Below are positions 1-6,159 of a stretch of DNA of 12,320 nt, in pieces (position 1 is the stretch's first letter; every line of letters starts with the position of its first letter). The notes under the pieces are model-generated. The model did no database searches. It saw only the letters and a list, made by a program, of their open reading frames with translations, and was not told where the DNA came from. This DNA comes from Spirochaetales bacterium. Lineage in GTDB: Bacteria; Spirochaetota; Spirochaetia; JABEVK01. The DNA is taken from contig JABEVL010000291.1 of the NCBI GenBank assembly GCA_013043995.1, positions 1-12,320 on the forward strand, read 5' to 3'. The translations under genes and the position numbers were made by a program.

Positions 1-15
1 ATGCAGAGGCTCTAA
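1..15 (+). CDS. possible 3' end of the gene upstream of the pelE-like gene
   Basis: Only the last codons would be in the window: frame 1 reads ...Gln-Arg-Leu and stops at TAA (13-15). The stop shares its last A with the ATG of the next gene (TAATG), a common layout for coupled operon genes. Other junctions in this window also overlap. By position the gene would belong to the Pel operon (pelD or pelA are the usual upstream partners), but five codons cannot identify it. The frame of the next gene is also open to the window edge, so this tail may not be real. Confidence 0.3.
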   Translation: MQRL

Positions 16-779
16 TGAAATTCAGTGATCCGGGCTATTCGTGGGTTTTAGAAGGAAACCGCTACCTGACGGCGACTCCCTCGACGGTTTTACGCGCCTT
101 GAACGCCGGACTCGTCCATCCTGACCTCTTTGTCTTCCGCATGGGGAACGTGAAGCCCCTTTTAGAAGAACCTTACGACCTCAGGGAAATTGAGCGGATT
201 TTAGCCAAACCCGTCCTTGAACAAAAAACCGCGCTGCTTCTTGTGGAAATCTTTCAAAAGCTGGTCCACTCCCCGGACGCTGAAACTGCGCTATTTGCCG
301 CTGAAAGCTGGAACCTCCTTGAAAATCGTTACACCAAGAAAATCCAGAATCTGCAAAAACTTCTCATAACGGTCGAGTCCGAGGCCGACAAGCCCCTTCT
401 TTTACGCAGGACGGCTCGAACGTTCTTTCAGCTAGGCCGGCTTCAGGTGGGCCGCCCGGAAATACGCCAATTCTATTTCAATGAAGCCCTCCAACTTCTT
501 AAAACCTCCTGGAAAATGATGAAACCCCGGCTTGCCGACGCCCAGTTGATGGTTCAGCTCTTGATCGAAACCGGTCATATTTCGGCGGCAGTCCGGGTCG
601 TTCGTTCCAACCTTCGGGCTGGACGCAGCGACCCTAAACTTTTGGTCGCATGGGCGGACCTTGAGTTTCGCCGGGGAAATTTGAACCGGGTGTTCCGAAT
701 TGTCAGGCTCTTGCGCCGCCAAAAGGACCTCCCGAAAGGGACGCGCCGTTTGATCCGTCACTGGAGGTCCTTTTCGTGA
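15..779 (+). CDS. PelE-like TPR-containing protein of the Pel polysaccharide operon
   Basis: A predicted 254-residue soluble protein. I do not recognise the N-terminal ~110 residues. The C-terminal half looks like stacked helical hairpins of TPR type, at about residues 135-165, 173-202 and 206-236, each with small/large hydrophobic alternation and a Gly-turn (for example the run LIETGHISAAVRVVRSNLRAG split around 181-201). The C-terminus is very basic. It lies immediately before pelF and pelG, the place where PelE occurs in Pel operons. Known PelE (about 330 residues in Pseudomonas) has N-terminal membrane segments followed by TPRs and works in the inner-membrane Pel synthase complex with PelD, PelF and PelG. 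No membrane segment is visible here, so this is either a shortened PelE or a functional stand-in. The ATG at 15 is preceded by AGAGG at 5-9. The stop overlaps the pelF start (GTGA, 776-779). The role is inferred mainly from context. Confidence 0.6.
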   Translation: MKFSDPGYSWVLEGNRYLTATPSTVLRALNAGLVHPDLFVFRMGNVKPLLEEPYDLREIERILAKPVLEQKTALLLVEIFQKLVHSPDAETALFAAESWNLLENRYTKKIQNLQKLLITVESEADKPLLLRRTARTFFQLGRLQVGRPEIRQFYFNEALQLLKTSWKMMKPRLADAQLMVQLLIETGHISAAVRVVRSNLRAGRSDPKLLVAWADLEFRRGNLNRVFRIVRLLRRQKDLPKGTRRLIRHWRSFS

Positions 780-2185
780 AGACCTCACTGCGCGTTTGTT
801 TAATTTCGGAAGGCTCCTATCCCTTTATCACCGGCGGGGTGAGTGCTTGGATTCAGGATCTCCTCGTCGGATTACCTGAAATTCAGTTCGTTCTCTTCAC
901 GATCTCCCCCACGGCCAACCAACCCTTGCGTTATACCCTCCCACCCAACGTCCTCGACCACAAGGATTTTGTCCTTACAGAACCTCAGGTCCAGGAAGAA
1001 GCCGCCGACGTAGATTCCCAGAAGTTGTTGAGCAAGATCCTTGCGGCTCACAGGAGTCAGGAAAGTTCAGCACGTCCCTGGATGGAATTCTTGAGCCTCA
1101 TTCCCGAGGGACAAAGCTTTGAAAGCTCCCTGACTCATCAGTCCTCCAGCTGGGCCTTTCTTGAAGACGAAAATAAAGCGAAGAACCCCATTTACCCCTT
1201 TGCGGACTACTTTTGGGCCTGGAAAGGGACCCATGGAATGATCTTTTCTGTCCTTTCGGCCCAGCTTCCGCAGGCAGATATCTACCACTCGGTTTCGACG
1301 GGCTTTGCCGGACTCGTCGCGTTGGCGGCCAAGGTGCGTCGGAAAAAACCCTTTCTTTTGACTGAACACGGCCTCTACCACAAAGAACGCGAAATGGAAA
1401 TTCGGAAGGCAAACTTTGTCCAGGGGTACCAGCGCGACATGTGGATCAAGATCTACGGCAAAATCAGCGAGCTGTGTTACCGGGGGGCCGATCTTGCCAC
1501 CTCGCTTTTTGAAGAAAACAGGCGTCACCAGCTTTCGATGGGAGTTGCCCCGGAACGCGCCGTCGTTGTGCCCAACGGAATCGACCTGGAACGCTTCTCG
1601 GGGGTGGTCCGTCAAAAGCGCGAGGGTTTTCATGTCGGCCTTGTGGGAAGGATCGTTCCGATCAAGGACGTGAAAACCTTTCTGGTCACCTGCAAGATCC
1701 TTTCGGAACAGTACCCGGACGCCCACTTTTGGGCGATCGGACCTACCGACGAAGATGAACCCTACTACCAGGAGTGTGTCAGACTTTCGGATAGCCTGGG
1801 TCTTGTCGGCAAACTTGAGTTTACTGGACGCCAGAACGTCCTCGACTACTACGCTTTCCTAGACGTTATGCTTTTGACCAGCGTGCGCGAAGCTCAGCCC
1901 CTGGTGATCCTTGAAGCCTGGTGTGCTGGCGTGCCCGTCGTTTCGACCCGAGTGGGCAACGTGGCAGAAATGCTCGACTACGACGACCGTTTTCTTGCCG
2001 CCTCCAAGGACGCCGCTGGCCTAGCACAAGGGGTTGTATGGATCCGTGAGCATCCTGAGGAATCCGCACAAATTCTTGAAGCTTTCCGCCATAAAACCTT
2101 CAATTTCTACGACAAGCGTCTGGTTCTTGAAAATTTTAGAAAGCTTTACGATCGTGTACAAAAGGAACCCCTGTGGCAGGAATAG
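776..2185 (+). CDS. pelF: PelF, cytosolic family-4 glycosyltransferase of Pel polysaccharide synthesis
   Basis: 469 residues, close to the usual ~500 of PelF. The N-terminus has the PelF-specific DUF3492-type opening: a beta strand, then SEGSYPFITGGVSAW (residues 11-25) with the Gly-Gly of the GT-B fold donor site. The C-terminal GT4 domain carries VGRIVPIKDVKTF near 290 and the retaining-GT4 EX7E motif at E372 and E380 (EAQPLVILE), followed by GVPVVSTRVGNVAEM. PelF polymerises the Pel exopolysaccharide from a UDP-sugar in the cytosol, docking on the membrane complex that includes PelG. The GTG start at 776 overlaps the preceding stop and has GGAGG at 763-767, 8 bases upstream. It is followed by pelG with a 13-bp overlap. 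A generic GT4 enzyme is unlikely given the N-terminal domain and the pelG neighbour. Confidence 0.93.
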   Translation: MKTSLRVCLISEGSYPFITGGVSAWIQDLLVGLPEIQFVLFTISPTANQPLRYTLPPNVLDHKDFVLTEPQVQEEAADVDSQKLLSKILAAHRSQESSARPWMEFLSLIPEGQSFESSLTHQSSSWAFLEDENKAKNPIYPFADYFWAWKGTHGMIFSVLSAQLPQADIYHSVSTGFAGLVALAAKVRRKKPFLLTEHGLYHKEREMEIRKANFVQGYQRDMWIKIYGKISELCYRGADLATSLFEENRRHQLSMGVAPERAVVVPNGIDLERFSGVVRQKREGFHVGLVGRIVPIKDVKTFLVTCKILSEQYPDAHFWAIGPTDEDEPYYQECVRLSDSLGLVGKLEFTGRQNVLDYYAFLDVMLLTSVREAQPLVILEAWCAGVPVVSTRVGNVAEMLDYDDRFLAASKDAAGLAQGVVWIREHPEESAQILEAFRHKTFNFYDKRLVLENFRKLYDRVQKEPLWQE

Positions 2186-3501
2186 GCTTTGAACTCAAAA
2201 AGATCGTGCGCCGCCGAGAACTCAGCTCGACCATGGGGGCGATGCTGGGCGGCCTTTTTGTCGTTGCCGGCCCTTGGCTTTTGACCATCATAACCTTGGT
2301 GATCTTACGCCGTTGGGAAACGGGCGTCAGCTCCTCTGAAACACTCTTTTTTCAGTCCGCACTCGTTTATTCATACGGCGCCTCGCTGGTTCTTTTTGCT
2401 CCACTGCATTACTTTTTTTCACGCTTGGCTTCCGACCTGATCTGGGAAAAACGGACGCCTGAGGCTTTTTGGTACCTGAACGTTTTTATTGTTCTGGTCG
2501 GACTGGGGAGTTTTCTTTTTTCTTGGATCCTTGTGGGCCTGATCCCTCTTCCCGTCCAGGATCCTCAGCTCTTTCGATTGTCCTGGGCACTTTTTTTCGC
2601 TTTTTTGAATGGCGTGTGGCTTTTGATGCTTTTTGTCTCAACGCTGAAGTGGTTCACAAAAATCCTTGTTGTTTTTGCCCTGGGAATGGCCGTAGGGACC
2701 GCAGGGGCCGGCCTGTCACCCGTTTCTTGGGGCTCGGCGGGGTGGCTTTTGTCCTTGGCGGTGGGACAACTTGGGGTTGCGGCCGGCCTTTGGGGCCTGT
2801 GCCGGCAGGCCTTTCATTCGCAACGGCCCACCAATAGACGAACAACCCTGAGAAAAGTCGCCAAAAGTAATTCGCCCCTCATTTGGGGCGGCGTGGCCTA
2901 CGTTTTGGCTCCCTGGTTTGACAAAGCCTGGTTCTGGTGGACCCGGGGCTCTGGGGGCCTTTTACCCCAGTTTCCCCCCTACGACACGACCGCATACTGG
3001 GCCAACCTGGCCGTGATTCCCGCCTGGGTCTACTTTGTTATTTTTGCCGAAACCGACTTTGCCGAGGTCACCCACCAGTTTCTCTTTGCGCTGTCTCGAC
3101 AAACCCTCGACCAAATCCAGAATCTGCAAGTGCGGTTGGCGCTGACTTTTAAAAAACAATGGGGTAATTCTGCCCTTGTCATTTTGGTGTCTTTGCTGCT
3201 GGAGCATCTCGTGCTTGAAAAATCGGTTTCAGATCCCGGTATCTACCTTGCGGCCCTGGCCGGGGCGGGGTTTCAGGCTCTTTTAGGCATCGGAGTTTCG
3301 TTTGCCTACTACATTGAGCAGTACAGCACCGCCTTGAAAGCCTCGGCCGTTTTTCTTTTGAGCACCGTCGTTCTGGATCTGTTTCTTCCTCCTGGTGCGG
3401 GCTACGCCCTGGCGGGTTTTCTGGGTTGCCTGACCCTGGCCGTTCTTCTGAGCCGAAAAGCCCGTTCCCTCACGCGCCAGATCTTCTTGAAGTATTCCTG
3501 A
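2173..3501 (+). CDS. pelG: PelG, polytopic membrane transporter of Pel polysaccharide
   Basis: 442 residues, similar to PelG of Pseudomonas (~456). The opening MAGIGFELKKIVRR is characteristic of the family. About twelve hydrophobic segments can be counted (near 20-45, 58-82, 98-124, 134-156, 160-182, 184-210, 236-255, 275-296, 333-350, 357-382, 388-405 and 410-430). This agrees with the Wzx/MATE-like fold expected for moving the growing polymer across the inner membrane in partnership with PelF. It starts with GTG at 2173 inside the end of pelF (13-bp overlap); AAAGGA at 2161-2166 is a plausible ribosome site. It is the last gene of the Pel cluster here; the convergent ung gene follows after 38 bp. 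Confidence 0.93.
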   Translation: MAGIGFELKKIVRRRELSSTMGAMLGGLFVVAGPWLLTIITLVILRRWETGVSSSETLFFQSALVYSYGASLVLFAPLHYFFSRLASDLIWEKRTPEAFWYLNVFIVLVGLGSFLFSWILVGLIPLPVQDPQLFRLSWALFFAFLNGVWLLMLFVSTLKWFTKILVVFALGMAVGTAGAGLSPVSWGSAGWLLSLAVGQLGVAAGLWGLCRQAFHSQRPTNRRTTLRKVAKSNSPLIWGGVAYVLAPWFDKAWFWWTRGSGGLLPQFPPYDTTAYWANLAVIPAWVYFVIFAETDFAEVTHQFLFALSRQTLDQIQNLQVRLALTFKKQWGNSALVILVSLLLEHLVLEKSVSDPGIYLAALAGAGFQALLGIGVSFAYYIEQYSTALKASAVFLLSTVVLDLFLPPGAGYALAGFLGCLTLAVLLSRKARSLTRQIFLKYS

Positions 3502-3535
3502 GCTTTCGAAAGGAGGGCTCAAGCCTTTTCAGCTC
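3500..3535 (+). terminator. possible bidirectional terminator between pelG and ung
   Basis: Complementary blocks lie in order: GAGCT (3500-3504) with AGCTC (3531-3535), AAAGG (3509-3513) with CCTTT (3524-3528), and a competing GGGC/GCC inner hairpin with loop TCAA. The inner stem has A-rich sequence on its left and TTTTC on its right, so either strand could end there. The two flanking genes converge on it, the usual place for a shared terminator. The T-run is short, so strength is uncertain. Confidence 0.4.
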
Positions 3536-3539
3536 ACCG

Positions 3540-4202
3540 CTACCAATCAATCGGGGTTTTGGCGTGACTTTCCAGGTAGGCATTGGCTCGGCTAAAAGGC
3601 TTAGAGCCAAAAAAACCGCGGTAAGCCGACAGGGGGGAAGGATGGGGGCTTTTCAGGACGAGGTGTTTTTTTTCGTCTAAAAAGGCCCCCTTTCTTTGCG
3701 CGTAAGCCCCCCAAAGCATAAAAACGAGGTTTTCTTTCTCTTGACCGAGGATCGCCAAGACCCGATCCGTAAACTCTTCCCATCCCCGTCCAGCGTGACT
3801 CGTTGGAGCCCCGGCCCGGACCGTCAAGGTCGAGTTCAGCAAAAGAACACCCTGTCGTGCCCAAGATTCCAACGTTTGATCCGTCGTGGGTTCACGGCCC
3901 AAGTCCTGGCGAATTTCCTGAAAAATATTGACCAAAGAAGGCGGAAAATCGACTCCGGTTCCAACAGAAAAACACAAGCCATTCGCCTGCCCCGGACCAT
4001 GGTAGGGATCCTGCCCCAAGATGACGACCTTGACGGCTGGAAAGGGGCACAGGTCAAAAGCCCTGAAAATGTCCCTTCCTGGTGGGTAGACGGTGACTTT
4101 TTTGTACTCCGCTTTCACAAAATCGGTCAGAGCGGCAAAAAAGGAACTTTCAAACTCGGCTCGTAACTTGGTTTTCCAACTTTCTTCAATCCGAACATCC
4201 AT
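3540..4202 (-). CDS. ung: uracil-DNA glycosylase (family 1, UNG)
   Basis: 220 residues, normal for bacterial UNG. The enzyme cuts uracil from DNA and starts base excision repair. The water-activating motif GQDPYHGPGQANG places the catalytic Asp at residue 65. The second signature HPSPLSAYRGFFG has its His at residue 187, the same number as in the E. coli enzyme. The conserved LLLNSTLTVRAG and SHAGRGWEEFTD stretches lie between them. The ATG at 4202 gives the expected short N-terminal helix (EESWKTKL) and is the best start, although no strong ribosome site precedes it. The gene is divergent from the HAD phosphatase gene across about 50 bp and convergent with pelG. Confidence 0.97.
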   Translation of the reverse strand: MDVRIEESWKTKLRAEFESSFFAALTDFVKAEYKKVTVYPPGRDIFRAFDLCPFPAVKVVILGQDPYHGPGQANGLCFSVGTGVDFPPSLVNIFQEIRQDLGREPTTDQTLESWARQGVLLLNSTLTVRAGAPTSHAGRGWEEFTDRVLAILGQEKENLVFMLWGAYAQRKGAFLDEKKHLVLKSPHPSPLSAYRGFFGSKPFSRANAYLESHAKTPIDW

Positions 4203-4215
4203 GTGCCCAGCTTAC

Positions 4216-4257
4216 GTAGACTCGGAAAAAAACGCAAGTTCGGGTAGACTTTGAAAA
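4216..4257. repeat. near-perfect direct repeat in the ung / HAD divergent gap
   Basis: GTAGACTCGGAAAA (4216-4229) recurs as GTAGACTTTGAAAA (4244-4257), 12 of 14 bases identical, 28 bp apart. It fills most of the short gap between the two divergent genes, where operators would sit. The right copy runs into the HAD start. There is no evidence that a protein binds it. Confidence 0.4.
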
Positions 4258-5081
4258 TGATTCAACTCATTGCCCTCGACCTGGACGACACGCTCCTGAA
4301 AACCGACCTGACAATTTCGGAACGCAACCTTCAAGCGATCAAAAAAGCCGAGGAGCGCGGAATCTTGGTTGTTTTGGCCTCGGGCCGGACGATTCGATCG
4401 ATGCAACGCTACGTCAGCGTGCTCGGTCTGGACTCAAAACCTGGTTACATCATTTCAGACAACGGCTCTACTCTTTCCAGCACGCTTCCCGCCGAGATCC
4501 TTGTTTCTCACGTCCTGGAGAGTTCCCTTATGGGGCGTCTTTTTGAAGCCTTTGAAAAGTTCGACCTTCCCGTGCAGGTCTATCACCAGGGTAAAATTCT
4601 CGTCACCAAAGAAAATCCCCACACCCACATCGACGAAAAGCTTTCGGGTTACCAAAGACTCGTCAATCCCCGGTTAAAGCACGAAATTCCTTTTCTACCC
4701 AGTAAACTCGTTATCCCTGGCGATCCTGAAATATTACCAGGCGTACTTTTAAAAGTTCGGGAGCAGTTCGGCCATCAAATCAACGCATTCATTTCCAAAC
4801 CCTATTTTCTGGAGGTTTTACCCGCCGGGGCCGACAAAGGAAGCGCCTTGCAAGCCATCTGCGAGCGGACAGGAATACCTTCTGAAAACGTCCTGGCGTT
4901 TGGCGACGCCGCCAACGACCTCGGGATGATCCGCTGGGCGGGCTGGGGTGTCGCCATGGCCAACGCCATCCCCGAGCTCAAGCTAATTGCCCGGCTCGTG
5001 ACGCGCAACAACAATGAAAACGACGGGGTTGCCGAAATCCTTGAACAGTACGTCCTCTCATCGCAACCAATCCGGGAATAA
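4257..5081 (+). CDS. Cof-type HAD-superfamily phosphatase
   Basis: 274 residues with the whole HAD IIB/Cof pattern. Motif I, ALDLDDTLL, has nucleophile Asp8 and acid/base Asp10. Motif II is LASGRT near 40. A C2-type cap occupies about 85-190. Motif IV is GDAAND at 216-221, followed by the typical Cof tail GVAMANAIPELK and NENDGVAEIL. Relatives remove phosphate from sugar phosphates, FMN or other small metabolites; the sequence does not show which. A TTG at 4251 would add two residues, but the ATG at 4257 gives the MIQLIALDLD opening usual in the family. No clear ribosome site is seen for either. It is divergent from ung, and a 172-bp gap separates it from cysD, so it is probably not part of the cys operon. 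Confidence 0.92.
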   Translation: MIQLIALDLDDTLLKTDLTISERNLQAIKKAEERGILVVLASGRTIRSMQRYVSVLGLDSKPGYIISDNGSTLSSTLPAEILVSHVLESSLMGRLFEAFEKFDLPVQVYHQGKILVTKENPHTHIDEKLSGYQRLVNPRLKHEIPFLPSKLVIPGDPEILPGVLLKVREQFGHQINAFISKPYFLEVLPAGADKGSALQAICERTGIPSENVLAFGDAANDLGMIRWAGWGVAMANAIPELKLIARLVTRNNNENDGVAEILEQYVLSSQPIRE

Positions 5082-5093
5082 GCAACGTAAGCC

Positions 5094-5122
5094 TTGATCT
5101 CAGCCTATTTCGTGTTTAGGAT
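5094..5122 (+). promoter_or_regulatory. candidate sigma-70-type promoter for cysD-cysNC
   Basis: TTGATC (5094-5099), a 17-bp spacer and TAGGAT (5117-5122) match the -35 and -10 consensus at four of six bases each. It would give a leader of about 125 bases before cysD. It is the best match by eye in the 172-bp gap after the HAD gene. Chance matches of this quality are common. Confidence 0.3.
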
Positions 5123-5194
5123 GTTTCAAAAGCCTCGATAGCCATGTCAAACCAGAAGATTGATCCTGCGCAGGGGAGCCTGCAACTTGTTTTA

Positions 5195-5225
5195 GCCCTA
5201 ACGCTTGGGGCGCGAAATATTTTTG
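5195..5225 (+). other. small hairpins in the cysD leader
   Basis: GCCCTA (5195-5200) pairs with TGGGGC (5206-5211) around a 5-base loop, with a T-rich stretch (ATATTTTT) 8 bases later. Just upstream, GCAGG/CCTGC (5169-5173 and 5178-5182) forms a 5-bp stem around GGAG. These may be weak termination or attenuation structures. I see no recognisable riboswitch consensus. Confidence 0.22.
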
Positions 5226-5244
5226 ATTCGACCTGGCGTCAATT

Positions 5245-5248
5245 GGAG
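5245..5248 (+). promoter_or_regulatory. ribosome binding site that decides the cysD start
   Basis: GGAG at 5245-5248 lies 5 bases before GTG 5254. The more upstream GTG (5248) overlaps this site and could not use it, so 5254 is the better start. Confidence 0.6.
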
Positions 5249-5253
5249 TGTTC

Positions 5254-6159
5254 GTGAGCCGGACCCTTTCGTACCTCGACGAGCTGGAAGCCGAAAGTAT
5301 TTTCTTGATCCGCCAAGCGGTTGCCCAGTCCGAGAATCCTGTGCTGCTGTATTCGATTGGTAAAGACTCGACGGTGATGCTGGAACTCGCCTTGAGGGCT
5401 TTTGCGCCGATGCCCCTTCCCTTTCCTCTCCTGCACATTGACACCACCTGGAAGTTTCGGGAAATGATCGAGTTTCGCGATCAAACGGCAAAACGCCTGG
5501 GGCTCAACCTGATCGTCCACACCAACCAGGAAGGTCTTCACGCTGGGGTGAGTCCTTTTAGTTCAGGCAGCGCGCGCTACACCGACATCATGAAAACCGA
5601 TGCCTTGAAGCAGGCACTGAGCGCTGGCCGTTTCGACCTGGCCTTTGGAGGAGCGCGCCGCGACGAAGAAAAAAGCCGCGCCAAGGAACGAATTTTTTCA
5701 TTCAGGGACGCCCATCACCGTTGGGACCCCCGAAACCAGCGTCCCGAATTGTGGAACCTGTTTAATACAAAAAAGCGCGTGGGCGAGAGCATTCGGGTCT
5801 TTCCATTGTCGAATTGGACCGAGTTGGACGTCTGGCGGTACATCCAGAGGGAAGATCTGGCCGTGGTCCCGCTTTATTTTGCCCAAGAGCGCCCCGTGGT
5901 GGAGCGGAATGGGCAGCTTTTTATGGTCGACGACGAACGCTTTCCGTTAAACCCTGGCGAAAGACCCGAGTTCCGCAAAATCCGTTTCAGGACCTTGGGC
6001 TGCTACCCCTTGAGCGCCGGGGTACCTTCTGAAGCTCAAACGATCGAAGACATCCTTCAAGAGATGGAAACTACGCGCACCTCGGAAAGGGTCGGCCGGG
6101 TGATTGATTTTGATCAGGGTGCCAGCATGGAGCGAAAAAAACAGGAAGGCTACTTTTGA
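5254..6159 (+). CDS. cysD: CysD, sulfate adenylyltransferase subunit 2
   Basis: 301 residues, the usual CysD length (~302). With CysN it forms ATP sulfurylase, which makes APS from ATP and sulfate. The adenylation P-loop variant YSIGKDSTVML (SIGKDS at 34-39) is followed by FGGARRDEEKSRAKERIFSFRD (split across the 130-150 region) and the WTELDVW motif near 190. The C-terminus has the family ending ASMERKKQEGYF. An alternative GTG at 5248 would add two residues, but GGAG at 5245-5248 fits the 5254 start. The stop overlaps the TTG start of cysNC (TTGA), so the two are translated together. Assimilatory reductase genes (cysH, cysI, cysJ) are not in the window. Confidence 0.97.
   Translation: MSRTLSYLDELEAESIFLIRQAVAQSENPVLLYSIGKDSTVMLELALRAFAPMPLPFPLLHIDTTWKFREMIEFRDQTAKRLGLNLIVHTNQEGLHAGVSPFSSGSARYTDIMKTDALKQALSAGRFDLAFGGARRDEEKSRAKERIFSFRDAHHRWDPRNQRPELWNLFNTKKRVGESIRVFPLSNWTELDVWRYIQREDLAVVPLYFAQERPVVERNGQLFMVDDERFPLNPGERPEFRKIRFRTLGCYPLSAGVPSEAQTIEDILQEMETTRTSERVGRVIDFDQGASMERKKQEGYF

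Larger units (their letters stand above)
5144..5257 (+). other. possible 37-residue leader ORF overlapping the cysD start
   Basis: An ATG at 5144 opens 37 codons ending in TGA (5255-5257), which overlaps the preferred cysD GTG (5254) as GTGA. The product would begin MSNQKIDPAQGS, then a hydrophobic run LVLALTLGAR, and end LECS. There is no good ribosome site before the ATG. It covers most of the leader and could be a coupling or attenuation ORF, or simply an open frame by chance. Confidence 0.2.

Noticed and set aside
1067..1726. 219-residue open frame on the minus strand inside pelF
   Set aside because: Fully antisense to PelF, no recognisable domain and no regulatory signals; a shadow.
4196..4240. 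TTGCGT-17-TAAGCT as a minus-strand promoter for ung
   Set aside because: The -10 match is poor (three of six) and would sit only a few bases from the ATG, leaving almost no leader.
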